Below, one piece after another: positions 1 to 11,839 of a stretch of 64,000 bases of DNA. The translations under genes were made by a program, and so were the position numbers. This stretch comes from Lonicera japonica (lineage: Eukaryota > Streptophyta > Magnoliopsida > Dipsacales > Caprifoliaceae), in the NCBI GenBank assembly GCA_021464415.1, contig CM038466.1, positions 23,685,017 through 23,749,016 of the forward strand, read 5' to 3'. The notes beneath the pieces were generated by a model. That model made no database searches. It saw nothing but the letters and a program-made list of their open reading frames with translations, and was not told the DNA's origin. Each line of letters starts with the position of its first letter. Positions within the stretch are counted from its first letter, which is position 1.

Positions 1-99
1 GCCACTTAATTTGTTAGGTTATTGAACAACTTTTTATATCACTTAAATTTGAAAATTTTAAGTTTTCAGATTTAAGTGGTAAATTAAGTAAAAAGTGAA
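1..99. repeat. AT-rich hairpin, possible MITE remnant
   Basis: Positions 40..55 and 63..78 form an inverted repeat of about 16 bases with one mismatch and a 7-base loop. Ends resembling GCCACTTAATTT recur near both sides. It looks like a foldback or MITE piece cut by the window edge; no coding content is seen. Confidence 0.3.
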
Positions 100-545
100 C
101 AACACCTTAGTATAAATAAAGATGTTTATTTCTATTTATTGAGGGTGCATTTGCAAGAATAAGGTTATTTCTTGTGAGAGGCTAGCTAAGGTTTAGCTAG
201 GGTTGAGAGAGTAATCAATTGAAAGTTTGTTCCATTGATTTAGAGTAAGGATTATTGAGAGAGAGTTGGTGTAAATTCTTGGTTGATCAATAAAGTTACT
301 CCCCTTTTAAGTGGAAGACCCGAAGGGTTCCACATTATCTCCGGTGTGTTTTTCATCTTTGCTTTGCATTTGATTATTGTTGTTCTTTATCTTTTATCCA
401 TAGTTGCTTGTAAGTGTGTTGGTTATCTTGGTTTGAGCAAAGATCCTATTATTTGTCTGTTTCTGCCCACCAAGTGTTTGTGAAAATTCCCGAAAGGGAT
501 TTCTTGGGTATATTTGTAGATTGGGACTAAGAAATTGTTCCCACA
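100..545 (+). mobile_element. LTR-like fragment (copia type), joined to a subtilase fragment
   Basis: This stretch reads like the R/U5 half of a plant copia LTR. It has an AATAAA at about 289, a GTGGAAGACCC..GGGTTCCACAT block with short dyad symmetry as found in Tork-like LTRs, and an end in CCCACA at 545. The next bases continue directly into subtilase-like sequence, so an LTR end appears to abut a broken protease gene. No start (TG) or target duplication could be fixed, and no partner LTR is present in the window. The open frame at 283..483 is not considered real. Confidence 0.4.
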
Positions 546-845
546 TTCACAACAAGTTTTGCAGCAAGATTAACATGAGAAGAAGCCAATGAACTTGTTA
601 AGAAGCCCAATGTCACTGAGGACGCTTTAAACTACGTGGCAACAAGCTTCACACAACCTGATCACGGGACTTATTGGGGCTGAATGTGAACTATCGTCTC
701 TGGCCAGAGGACTTCGGTGAGAATGTCATCATTAGTTTGGTCGATTGTGGCTTCTGGCCCAAGAGTGCGAGCTTCAACAACAATGGGCTCGGACCCGTTC
801 CTTCTGTTTGGAAAGACGAGTTGAATTATGTCTTCAATTCCTAGT
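546..845 (+). pseudogene. Subtilisin-like protease fragment (plus-strand copy)
   Basis: Read on the plus strand, this segment matches the end of the I9 propeptide and the start of the peptidase S8 domain of plant subtilases: FAARL, then a degraded block around the catalytic Asp (VWSIVASG in a shifted frame), then SFNNNGLGPVPS-like codons. Several frameshifts and stops break it, and it ends near 845. It is about 80 percent identical by eye to the minus-strand fragment at 1029..1316, so the two form an inverted pair with a spacer of about 180 bases. It lacks the signal peptide and everything after the Asp region. It cannot encode an active protease. Confidence 0.7.
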
Positions 846-1028
846 TGGTTTAGGCTTTCTTTTTTTTTTAGTTCTACGAAGGTCTAGTCTTGTTTTGTCT
901 ACTTACTTTTTATTGGAATCCTAAATTTATGGGAAAGATTCTGTTTTGGCTTTACAACACTGAATTTACCAATGGTTTTCTAGTACAAGCTAGAATTGAT
1001 TTGCCACTTGTTTTGCAAACAGAAGGAA

Positions 1029-1532
1029 TTAGTCCAAGCGCATTGTCCTGTTGAAGCCTGCAGTCTCAGGCCAGATACCACTATCGACCAGACCGATGAT
1101 GACATTCTCACCGAACTCGGTGTCTGGCCAGAGACCATAGTTCACTGCAATTACCCCAAGAAACTCTGGTGATCGGGGTGTGTGAAGCATTGTTGCCACA
1201 TAGTAAAGAATGACAGCTGTGACACCGGGCTTCTTAGCAAGTTCATTGGCTTCATCTTGTATTAATCTTGCTGCAAAACCCTTCCCCACAACATTGTATG
1301 TATAGAAAACGTACACTAGGCGTGGAGGGTGAGTTCACTTTATTATCAGATAGTTATGAGCTGATCATGAAATGAAGTGATACTACTCGCCTTGCGTTGA
1401 GAAAACTATTGCCATATATAGAATTAATTAACATCAGCAAAAGCTATGTAACTTGACATTGTGGAGTGAGATGGAAAAATAGGAACTACAGAAAGGAAGA
1501 GGAATTAAGCCGATGAGGAACAAGAAGGCCAT
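1029..1532 (-). pseudogene. Subtilisin-like protease N-terminal fragment
   Basis: On the minus strand a start codon at 1532 opens a hydrophobic signal peptide (MAFLFLIGLIPLPFCSS). Stops and a frameshift follow, then a 95-residue open stretch at 1316..1029. That stretch holds the I9 propeptide end (YTYNVVGKGFAARL) and the S8 catalytic Asp block (GLVDSGIWPE). It stops before the His and Ser blocks, so about three quarters of a normal subtilase of roughly 750 residues is missing. Intact members are secreted serine proteases. The nearest relative here is the pseudogene at 42431..44662, with the same residue order. Confidence 0.75.
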
Positions 1533-1660
1533 TCCATAAATCTTGTTTCTGTATATTTGGATGCTGGGGGGTCTGGCTCCTCTTCTGCCGCTGGTATTCG
1601 GGAAGTGGTATATAGGAACAATCATTCAGTTTGCATGATTGGTCAAATAGCTGCATGCCA

Positions 1661-1799
1661 TGTGCAAAATGCAGATATGTTATTTTGAAATTTTACCATA
1701 AATATGATATGGAGATCGAGAAAGGAATAATTGTATTTTCAGGCAAGAAGCTTGTGATTGGAGGATTGTTTTGAAGAAGATTGGAAGTGCAGTGATTGA

Positions 1800-1830
<31 letters not shown>

Positions 1831-4800
1831 GAACTGGAGAACAAAGAGATGTTTTGCTAACTGGATTTTGTGTAACGAGTGAGGTATTAGGGTGTTGTTA
1901 GTCTCTGTGTGTGTTAGGTGTAGTGTGTATTTTGTTTTGATGGATCTGATTGAATAACTTTGGGTTCATAATATATTTTTTAATTTTTCCAAAAAAATAA
2001 ACATATCAAATCAAATAAATTAATTCTTATGATATATATATACATATATATTTTAAATTCAACGATAAGGATGGTCCGAACAAGGTATAAGAGAAAAAAA
2101 TACTAATAACTTATGAAGGGTGGTTGTTTTACTTCTAACACATGGCCTTTCAAATTATAAAACCAACCCTATTTCAGACATGGCCCTTCAAATTATATAA
2201 CCAGCCCAGTCACACATGGCCATTCAAATCTATTTCACTTTTTAATGGCAACAGTCTAGTGCTATTTATAAAACCTAGAGTTTCTTTATAGAAAAAAAGA
2301 AAAAAAAACACACACACTTAAAACTAATCTTCTTGTTTTCGTCTGAGGCTCTGAGCACATCCCGTTCCTGTTTCCACTTTAGGAGTTGCATTCTGCGTGA
2401 CATAAGTGGACAAAAAAAGTTTCAATGTGTTGTTGCTAGGTGTTAAATGTATAATTTTTTTGTGACACACTCTCAAAAAATTGAGACATTGACCTTAGAG
2501 CTAGCATCTATAACGTTTGAAATTGATAATATAAGTAGGTTAAATTTATCATATAATAGTACGTAATGGTTAAGAAAGGTAGGTCAAATACCATTTCATA
2601 GTATAAGAGAATAATAAAATTAAGTTCAACTAAGTTTAATGTTAAATGCCATATATTGTAGCTTTTGGTGCTCCACGCTACAATGCGTGACTTTATTTTA
2701 GGGTGTTTGGAACACAGAAACCTAATTTTCCAAATCAACAATAGCTAAAGCAAACTTAGCCAAATCATGGGTAATAAAATAAACCTCACGACGAACAAAA
2801 ACAGAATGAAAAATGGTCCTATATTCTTACCATACCATTCAAATAAGTAGGATATATATACCCTACTCACCATACTATCAATTTCACCATTGTGAATTGT
2901 CCTATCCAAATATACTCGTTCGGATAGCATTCAGATCTATGTTGGATTGTCCACATTTCCATCTATAATTTTATTTTATTTTGGTCTATCAAAACAATCT
3001 TTTATATAATTTTGAAACACCGGAGAAGACAAACTATTCAAGAAAAAAATCATGTTCTAGTCCCTAAAAGAAATATTGTGGAACATTATCTCCTAAATCA
3101 GATCTCCTTACTACAATATTTATTTTTTAATTCAGCAACAAATATCTCTAAATTTTAATTCTCGTCAAATAAAATATCTCCCAATTCCACAACTTAGAAA
3201 TTTTGCAAACTGAAAACGGATAGTAAAATTATGCATCAATCCTGCCGGATGAAAGGAAATTAAATTGCTTAGGGAATATTCGCATTCAAACACTGCCAGA
3301 AATGGCTGAAATGTAATTCCAAAGAGAGTTGAAGTGTATTGTCAGTTTTACCCTTGTCAACAACCTCTCTCTTCGTTCACTGATTGGCTACCATAACTTA
3401 AGTAGGTCCTACAGGTTTTAATGACTCTCCCGGATACAAGAGCATCTCCTGTGCCAAAATCGGGGAGAGGGCTTCAAATCATAGAAATATAAACATGTCT
3501 TTTATATGCTGTATAAAAAAATTTGTTGATAGAAAAGTTTTAAAAAAATATTTCTAATGCAATTATTTAAAAAATTGTTTATTGGAAAATTCATCAAAAT
3601 AAAATTAATAACTTTTTTGCAATATGTATTTTGCTTAATAGATCTTGATTCATGTTTTTTAATAATATAATTTTTATAAAAAGTTAATTTATAAAATAAA
3701 AATAAAAATAATTAAAAACTTGAAAAATAAAAATAGGAAGATAAAAAGATGGTGTACCATTAAGATACTGTCTAAAATATCTTCTAAACGTAGACAGTCA
3801 CATTTACAATATATATTTTTATTTTTACCACATAAACTTAATGGTTGTAACTGATAATTACATTAAAGAATATTTTTTATAAATTTTGCTTATCTATCCT
3901 ACTTGACATGTAATTTTTTAATTGTATTAGAAATGCTTTGAGATATAAACGTGTAATAAATAAACTAATAAAGTAGCGTAACTTTCTTACCCTTTCTATT
4001 AATTATTGAAATTGTACATTAATGGTGGGGCAGGGGCAGGGGCAGGGGTAGGTTAGTTGGATCTTGAAGATGCAAAACTAAATTTGGAATATACGATATA
4101 GAAAGTGGAACTTCTTGTCAACCATGCTTCAGATCTCTCTCAATCCCACAGATAATTTAGCACAAAGTTTGCTTTGGCCTTTTAATGGGTTGGTGGCTTC
4201 TAACTTATCTGACTTCAACATATATTTTATGGTAGATCATAACAATTTTAAAAATACGGTTCACAATATTTTTTTAAAAGGTTGTAGTTTTTAATGTTTG
4301 ACATGTCTCTATTAATAACTTAATTTTGTCAATTGCATAAATACTTTATGCAAGAGATACTTTAAAAGAATATATATATATATATATATATGTTCTTTTC
4401 AAATATAATATCTCAAAAATTCTCAATTTTTTTTTTAAAAAAATTGAGAATCGCATTTTAAAAATTTTAACCTTTAATCTTAATTTTTTTTCTTCAAAAT
4501 TACTCCATCACTCCAAAGGGGGTAAGTTTCGAAATATGTACGCTTTATTTTACAACTGTTCTTCTCATGGAACTGTACTTCAAATGCAATTATCCTCCAT
4601 TTCAAACCAACATATATATTCAGAACCAGAAAAAATAATCATATATTGTATGATCGTTTAAACCAATGACTTCAATAAATTTCTCTACTAGTAATGATTA
4701 ATCTTGCAATTCAAACATACTCCCCATTAGGAACAATGTCACATTAATCTCCGCAATACTATCCTAATAAGCAGCAAGACATACCAATGATAAAAATAGC

Positions 4801-4862
4801 TTAATTTTAATACCTCTCGACAGGAACAATGTCGCATTAATTTGTTTTTGTTTTTATTGTAA
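1661..4862. other. AT-rich intergenic DNA, no gene seen
   Basis: No coding region can be supported. Short landmarks are a TA/TG microsatellite near 1800..1830, three loosely tandem copies of a CATGGCC..TTCAAATTATA motif starting at 2141, 2179 and 2215, a GGGGCA run at 4027..4050, and a TA run near 4370..4391. Confidence 0.6.
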
Positions 4863-5340
4863 GAAATATTACTTGTCCCGTAAGAACTTTTATAAACCAT
4901 AATTTGGTTTAAAAGAAAATTCCGTTTTCAATAGGAAACTGCCAAACTTATTGAAAACTGCCAAACCGACCCAGCAGGTTAAGGAAAAGGAGTTTGTTTT
5001 TTAATAGATCTCTACCTTGATGGACGGTTAAATCAAAACCTTAAAGAAAACCTAATTGAAAATTCAGTCATTTATACCTATAAACACAATGCTTTAACCC
5101 ATCATAAAGTATCTCACGAAATACAACACATTAAGATTTATAGGCGAAGAGAGAGAAATCGAATCTCTCCATTAAAGGCTTCCTTCGACGAATCAGATTA
5201 ATGGCAATTAACAGTAACATTAACAAGCTCTCAACATCATGATGAACAGAGGTCTTCTTCTGTTCTTCTTCTTAATTTATTATGTGATAATCATGATGTT
5301 CAATAACTTAGGGTTTCATATAAATAATGTCATTACATGT
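4863..5340 (+). repeat. Low-copy repeat unit, intact copy A
   Basis: About 480 bases here match, at roughly 85 percent by eye, a second copy now split into 8391..8500 and 29166..29512 by the insertion of a 20.7-kb retrotransposon. The unit runs from a GAAATATTACTTGTC block, through TTAAGGAAAAGGAGTTTG and a CCTATAAACACAATGC block that resembles a TATA region, to a TTCTTCTTC run and TATAAATAATGTCATTACAT. No long reading frame is present. It may be the promoter and 5' part of a lost duplicated gene, or an unrecognised repeat. Confidence 0.7.
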
Positions 5341-5551
5341 GGTATCATATGATCATAGTTGCGGAATTCTGTTTCCTAATTTAGAGCTTTGAGCTTTATC
5401 TCTAAGCTGTTAACTCTTTATTGTGACGACCAAGCCACAATATTATTCTCTAAGCATGATAGGATATCTAAGGAGTAAAACACATAGACCTTAAATATAT
5501 ATATATATATATATAGCTTAAGCAAGATATTATAAGACAAAAAGTGGACAT
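5341..5551. other. Short intergenic stretch
   Basis: No gene is seen; it contains a TA microsatellite near 5493..5513. Confidence 0.5.
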
Positions 5552-5560
5552 TTAACACAC

Positions 5561-6339
5561 GGGTATTCTTGTTCACACCCACTAAAATAGTCTTCTCACC
5601 CTATTTGGAGATAACTTTCATCTCACCCCATCATATATTTGTATAATCTGTAAACTCACCCCACTCTTTTTTCAGTTGCCAAACAAGGAATTAAATAGAC
5701 CTAACAATTCTCCTTTGCACACCCACCATGTTCAACCCTGCTATCCAAAGAAAAGATGCTTCATCGAAATTTCATTTCTAAGGAAAATAAATCCATAAGT
5801 CGTCAAGCACCAACTTTATTAATTTTTTTAGATTTATAAGAATTTAAACAATGTAGAAGAAGACAATTACACACACAAATATATATATATATATATTCTG
5901 GCTTTAGAGAAAATAGAGATCTAAAACCCTATTCAACCTATTTTTTTAAGTTTGTCCATTGACTTTGAATGATTCTTTACACTCAATTTCATAGTGAACT
6001 CAGTTTTTTTCTCAGGCGACAATTTCGATCGCTTTTGCCGTTGAAACAAGCTGCAACCATATTGTAGAGTTTCAGAGAGAGAGAGGGGTGTGATGTTTCT
6101 GACTTAGACTTAGAAAATATTCGAAATTAAGGTCGGGCTTAAGCGTCAGTCTCCAACCAATTGCACCTGCACGCCAAACTCTTCATTGCCGATTTGCCCA
6201 CTGATAACAAGAATATGAATGCGTTGGCTTTGAGGCCCGGTAAGGGAGTGTTTGGCTTGAAAGATTTGTTTTTTATTATTATTTTGTAATAATAAGCGGG
6301 GTCAATTGAAAGATTTAGTGGGTGTGAACAAAAACACCC
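5561..6339. mobile_element. Mutator-like MITE with perfect 9-bp target duplication
   Basis: The element is 779 bases. The left end reads GGGTATTCTTGTTCACACCC and the right end, reversed, GGGTGTTTTTGTTCACACCC, both followed by ACTAAA, giving terminal inverted repeats of about 26 bases with two mismatches. Direct copies of TTAACACAC flank it at 5552..5560 and 6340..6348. A 9-bp duplication with such ends is the hallmark of Mutator-like elements. No transposase frame is present, so it is non-autonomous. Confidence 0.85.
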
Positions 6340-6485
6340 TTAACACACATGCACTAAAGTCATGGTTGCATATATTTTTACAAATGAGCTACCTCCAAAA
6401 ACATTTCAAAAACATACTGAAAGCATGGGTATTGAAAATAGAACATAGATATTTCTTTCATGACACATTATTTACCTTTGTAATT

Positions 6486-8033
6486 TGTTGACCTAAGGTC
6501 TTAATCTTATTTTTGATAATAACAATAAATCAATCATGTGTAATTTGACATGTTTCTTGATATAAGTATATAGTTTACTTACTTGAAAAATTCAAGAAAA
6601 ACATGACAGGGATCACTCTTTCACTATTCGATCATTAGACAAGACAAAGAAGATCAAATCTCTCAATTCAAATCATGAAGTACAAATGATCAAAAGACTA
6701 TATGAAAAGCTTACAGGAAAAAAGTTTCAAGTGAAGATCAATTCGAAGAAACAAATCAAAGCATTCAAAGACTCGTTAATTCAGTAATTGAGTGAGTGCT
6801 TAAGATTTATGTAAAGTTACTTTATTGATCAAATCCTTATAGCTCAAATGTATTAATGCATATTTTAAAGATTGATTCAAACAAGCTTGAAATTGAATTT
6901 CTTTGAAAAATATCATTTTACAAAGACCGAGTTTCAAATAAATTCATATTAATTTTAAATGATCATATTTTAAGCTCTAATAACATAGGTATCTTAGAAA
7001 CATATCTTTGATATTCACAAATCATTATAATTTTATTTTAAACTAAATTGCTAAATTGTAAAAATATTTTTATTTTACATTTAAAATTCGCTCAGTTTTT
7101 GTACAGCTTTGATCTAACGGTCTGATGGTTGCCTTCCCAAACTCCGATCATTTTGAATTTTTTACAGTAGTTAGACAACATCTCTTAGCACTTTTGACTA
7201 AAATTTGAGCATGATCCAACTAGATGAGATATTATCAAAATAAATTTGAATTTCTGGTCAAAACTAGTTGTTGAAAAGTTTAAAAATGTATACTTTAACC
7301 CAAAACATTTCTTAATCACCCACAACGGCCATATACTTTTGCAAGCTATATATATGAGGTCCTAGACATGTTTTAACACACCTTGAATCATTCTAATACT
7401 CTATTATTCATATATTCAAATATACAAAGATTCAAGAACACATTTTGATCAATCTTTCATCTTTTGAGCTACATATTTTTTATCAATGTTTGATAACTTC
7501 TAGTGTGAGCTAATTTTCATATATTGCAAACACTTGAGAGTTATTGTATTGGTGTGTATCACCACAAACAATTCATTCTTCATTTCAAAAGATAGTTTGT
7601 CTCTTTGTAGAGCAAGAGGGCATATCTTATGTGAAGTGTAGTGGGTATAACTACATTGTGAGTGTTGTGTGTATAGAAACATTTGTATTGAGGTTTGATT
7701 TTTAACCAAATAAGATTAAATAGTGAAAATTCTCAGAAAACTAACCGAGCGCGGACGTATGGTTTAGAAAACCGAACCGTGAGGACAAAAAGTCTTGAGC
7801 TTCAAATTGGTTTAATCTTTCTAAACTCAAGCTCTATTTTTATTGCTATATTATTAGTTGTATTTTGAGATTGTTTATTTGCTTATCTTGGGATTGATTA
7901 TTTAAAATTGATTATTTCCTTGATATTGTTGCTTAGCTAAATTTCTTTGCTTAAACATTTTAAAAACGTTTTAATTTCGCATTAAGTTTTTAAAACCTTA
8001 TTCACCCCCTCTAGGGTCATTATCCGACCAACA
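6486..8033 (+). mobile_element. Solo LTR of a copia-type retrotransposon
   Basis: The segment of 1548 bases starts TGTTGACC and ends GACCAACA, giving TG..CA ends with the short inverted repeat TGTTG/CAACA. The 5-base sequence TAATT is directly repeated at 6481..6485 and 8034..8038. The end region (TTCACCCCCTCTAGGG, about 8001..8016) resembles the U5 end of SIRE-type LTRs. Neither a primer-binding site nor internal genes adjoin it, so it is the product of recombination between the two LTRs of a full element. Reading frames inside it are chance. Confidence 0.85.
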
Positions 8034-8390
8034 TAATTGATATTTATTCAAGCACTTAATGTGTTTATACAGCTATTTTTATTTCCACAGTGTACACATT
8101 TTATAGTTTAATGAATGATAACAGAAGTTGTGTTCTTTCAAAACATCATGGGACCATTATTCATATATCATTCTTATTGGCCTAGTTAAGAAAGTTATCA
8201 CTAATGTGGTACATGGAACGAACGATGTTGTTTGATAATATGAGACCACTATGACTTCCATTGACAACTGGACTACCGAGGCAATTATAATAATCAATTA
8301 AAGCAAAAGGTTTAATAACTAATGCGTGCTTTATGAGTCCTAAATGAAAACATCAGTGGACCTTCATATGAACCAAATAGGAGACTTTAA

Positions 8391-8500
8391 GGAATATTAC
8401 TTGTCTTGTCCAAAAGGAAATTCCGTTTTTAATAGAGAATTGTGAAACCTACACAATCGGTTAAGGAAAATGAGTTTGTTTCCTAATAGATCTTTACCTT
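8391..8500 (+). repeat. Low-copy repeat unit, copy B left part
   Basis: Matches 4863..5018 of copy A, with shared blocks GGAATATTACTTGTC, AAATTCCGTTTT and TTAAGGAAAATGAG. It ends in ACCTT, where the 20.7-kb gypsy element begins. The remainder of the unit resumes at 29166. Confidence 0.75.
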
Positions 8501-9396
8501 TTATAGTGTAAATTATTAATCCAATTTGCCCCGCTAACCACGAGCTGATACGTGCCCGTCCACGATAGCTATCAGACCTGTCCCAGCGCGAAGAGCTCGG
8601 AGGAGCCTTATTGGGTCATTATAAGAAAGATGGAGCCCTTCAAGAATTGGGTAACACTCGAGACTTGATTACGAACAGCGAATTATGAAGCTCGGGCTCC
8701 AGAGCTCTTTCGGTAAGCTCTGGAGCTCCCCCTCGCCCAACCACTCTGCCAGAGTGGTTTTCAGAAGTATGGGTGACTGCCACCTGCTCTGCAGATCGCG
8801 CAGAACTCCCCTCATCTTCATTAAATGCACACTAACTGCATTTAATGCACCGAAATTCATGAAAAAACAAGGTCAGATTTGGTGATGTTTGAAGCATGGC
8901 TCTAGACCTGCTCTGGGAGCTCTGATTACACGCTTCCTCTCAGTTATATATATATATATATAAAGCATTTACTTCTTTCAAACAACTAAGTTCAACCCAA
9001 CAATAACAAGACAAGCCTTATAACAGAGAGAGAATCCAATATTCAATAGTAGGAGGATAAGAGAGAAAATAAAAGCTCAAAGCACTCAGTAAAGCTCCTA
9101 GAATAGAGAATGAGTACTCGTGTAGCCTGAGCACACTCATATTATAACATTGTGAATATATAATAGTTAGAAAAGCTTGTGTGAGTTTGTAATGCTTGTT
9201 TATTTGTAATCAATACAAGATAAACCGTGCTCCTAACTCCATTCTACAGAGGTAGACTAACCCGTATCTTCATACGAGGCCAACCTACTATATACATCTT
9301 TGATTATATTGGTTTCTTGCATTCATCATATTAATCATATGATCCAATCATTTGAATGAATGGTCTAAAATATCCTTCTAGTTTTTAGTACTAACA
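8501..9396 (+). repeat. 5' LTR of the Tat-type element
   Basis: Colinear with 28304..29165. Shared landmarks are AATTATTAATCCAATTTGCC, GATGGAGCCCTTCAAGAATT, a TATATATATA block before AAGCATTTACTTC (the likely promoter, about 8943..8963) and an end in TTTTTAGTACTAACA. The canonical TG may be at 8507, but the flanking ACCTT duplication is best explained if the LTR starts at 8501. Open frames at 8669..8885 on both strands are chance products of this GC-richer LTR. Confidence 0.88.
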
Positions 9397-9398
9397 GT

Positions 9399-9415
9399 TT
9401 GGTACCGTCTATGAG
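9399..9415 (+). other. Degenerate primer-binding site
   Basis: TTGGTACCGTCTATGAG lies two bases after the 5' LTR. It looks like a mutated version of the TGGCGCC-type site that Tat and Athila elements use to prime minus-strand DNA synthesis from a host tRNA. Confidence 0.55.
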
Positions 9416-9477
9416 AACGACATGTTCTCAAGTCATATACACTCATTTTCTAACAAAAACACGCTACGAAAATCATT

Positions 9478-11030
9478 ATGTCTTCTAAAAACACCCAACC
9501 AGATCCCCTATTAGAACTACAAGATTAGTAAGCTGCTCTCCAAATCTAGATTGATAGGCTCATAGCCCAAAGGGAGACACCCCCGGTCAGATCATGGGAT
9601 AGATCAGTCACAGCCTCCACAACTATGATTGCTCCCCCAGTCCTACCACTAGTCCCAGTCAGGCAAAGGCTTGGAGATCAGGGCAAAGAATCAAGAGGGA
9701 GCCGCAGCAGAATCGATGAGTTAGAATATGGTCAGTCCAACTCTATGAGGGAATCCTCCCATGAGGAATTTGCAGCCACATTTCCTCCCCCACCATTAAG
9801 GAACCCGCAGGTGCACGTGATCCGCGAAAAGCGTTCAGAAGGAGCTTCCAGACAGCCAAGCCAAAACAGAGGAGCCCAACCTCCCCTCCTTCCAGCCTGA
9901 GCATATTGTTGAGACTTAGATACTAGAGCTCAAGTGTCAGTGTTCGACAGGATATCGCACCAAGGGTCGGTAGGAGAGGCCTAGAAGAGGTTGATGATAG
10001 AGGTACGAGCTCAAGTAGCCGAGATGATGAAGTCAATGGGCCAGCTTAGGGGGAGCTAGGCCGCAGATTTGGTAAGGGACTCAAAATCCCCATTTGCAGA
10101 TCATATCCTAAGTTGTTGGGTCCCTGAAAGTTCAAACTCCTCACACTAAAGTCTTATGATGAGACCACTGACCCTATGGACCATTGGCAACAGTACAAAA
10201 ATATAATAGGGCTCCAAAACGTCCTAGATGGCATTATCTGCATAGCTTTTGTCACCACTCTTAAGGGGGAAACCCGAATGTGGTGCAATGGCCTGCTCCC
10301 AAGTTCAATTTAGAGCTCATAGGAGCTCGGTACCAAGTTTATTTCGCATTTTTTGGGAACCCGAAGGCAGTACAAGTCTTCCACTCACCTCGTCACTATA
10401 AAGCAGAGGTCAACAGAGAGTTTAAATGAGTATGCATGTTGGTTCAATCAAGAGAGCCTCATAATTACCAACCTCAATGAAGGGGTAGCAGTGGCAGCCT
10501 TTATGGAAGGGGTGAGCTCCCCTTATTGCCTCATGACTCTAGCAAGACTAGCTCCCAAGACTATGTCCGAGCTCCTAGATGAGGTTAACAAATAAATTGG
10601 TGTGGAAGAAACCCTACAAGGCCGAGACCTGTCAGGCCTGTCAGTTCTCCTGCCCTCCTCTAAGCGCCAAAGAAGGCACAACCCACTTCGCGGCCAAGCG
10701 AAAAAGGGCAAGAAGGGCAAAAAAGAATCGAATAAGTCTGAAACCAGTGACGGTCGAGCTCACCAATAATTCACCCCTCTAACAGCTCATTTGGGTGAAG
10801 TCTACGCCCAGTTGGAGCCAAGACAGATCCCAGAAGCTCGAAAGATAAAAACTCCAAAAAAAAGAAGGGACACGTCGAAGTACTGCCGGTACCACAAGGA
10901 CCATGCCCATGAGACAGATGATTGCTGGAAGCTAAAGGAAGAAATTAAAAAAATCATCTAAAGAGGACAGCTCCGACAGTATGTGGACAAGAAGAAAGAG
11001 GTTCCCCAGAAAGCCAAAGGAAAATAGCAC
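9478..11030 (+). pseudogene. Tat-type gag, broken
   Basis: A start codon at 9478 opens MSSKNTQPDPLLELQD and meets a stop after 16 residues. Further open pieces (9625..9900, 10353..10595) and shifted frames between them reconstruct a gag polyprotein. It has a Pro/Arg-rich N-terminal part, then a Retrotrans_gag domain at about 10120..10590 with the recognisable STHLVTIKQRSTESLNEY and LNEGVAVAAFMEG blocks. Near 10875..10980 there is a YCRYHKDHAHETDDCW block typical of the Tat gag C-terminus. Gag forms the virus-like particle that packages element RNA in the cytoplasm. At least five in-frame stops and several shifts make this copy non-functional. Confidence 0.8.
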
Positions 11031-11045
11031 GAAAATGAGATCTTA

Positions 11046-11525
11046 ATGATCGATGGGGGCTCCTCCTATTCCGAAAATAATAATAGGTCTAGGAAGGCCT
11101 ACATCAGGCAGGCCAAATTTTTAAGCTCGAAGGCAGAATACTTCAGCTTCAGGCCTACCAAAATGGAGAAGTACGATATCAAAGAACTCATATTCACGGA
11201 TGAAGACATGAATGGGGTGGAATTCCCTCACGTTGACCCTTTGGTAGTAACTGCAATGGTGGGCAATCACAATATCCATAAAATTCTCATAGACACCGAG
11301 GCCACCTCCAACCTCATGTACTACAGTGCCTTCAAGGCCATAGGCCTAATAACTGAGCACTTGACCCCTTCAACAGTCACTTTAGTTGGTTTTTTTTGGA
11401 GAAAATACCAAATCTCTGAAGACCATCAAGCTCGATGTAACTATGAGAATAGCTTCAAAGCATATCACTACCATCGCAGAGTTCTTTATGCTAGAAAGGA
11501 CTCCCTATTACAACACTATTATTAG
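11046..11525 (+). pseudogene. Retroviral-type aspartic protease region of the Tat element
   Basis: A 159-codon open stretch includes FTDEDMNGVEFPHVDPLVV and then ILIDTEATSNLMYYSAF. This is the position of the D-T-G-A/S catalytic loop of retroelement proteases, here with Glu in place of the Gly. The protease would release gag and pol products. The frame is lost after VTLVG in a run of T residues. It lies between gag and reverse transcriptase, as expected. Confidence 0.75.
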
Positions 11526-11839
11526 CGAGGTACCCTCAATGAAATCAGAGCCACCATTTTAACCTATAGTTTAACCATGAGGTTCCTAACCCCCACGGAG
11601 TCTGCGAGGTCAGAGCAAACCAAGTGGCATTACGATACTTCCAGTTTGGAACACTAAAAGAGGTCAGAACCACCGATATTACCATTGTTGAGCTCGAAGC
11701 CACAGCAGTGGGAAACTGGCTAGCATAAGAGGGCCTCACAACTCAAAAAATACGAAAATAGATACTCTAGACCCTAGAGATAAAGAAAAAGAGCTCCAAG
11801 ACAAGCTAGTGGAGGACCTGGAAGACTTAGTTCTAGACT

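Noticed and set aside
8669..8885. Overlapping open frames on both strands in the 5' LTR
   Set aside because: They lie in LTR sequence repeated at 28470..28676, differ between the two copies and match no family.
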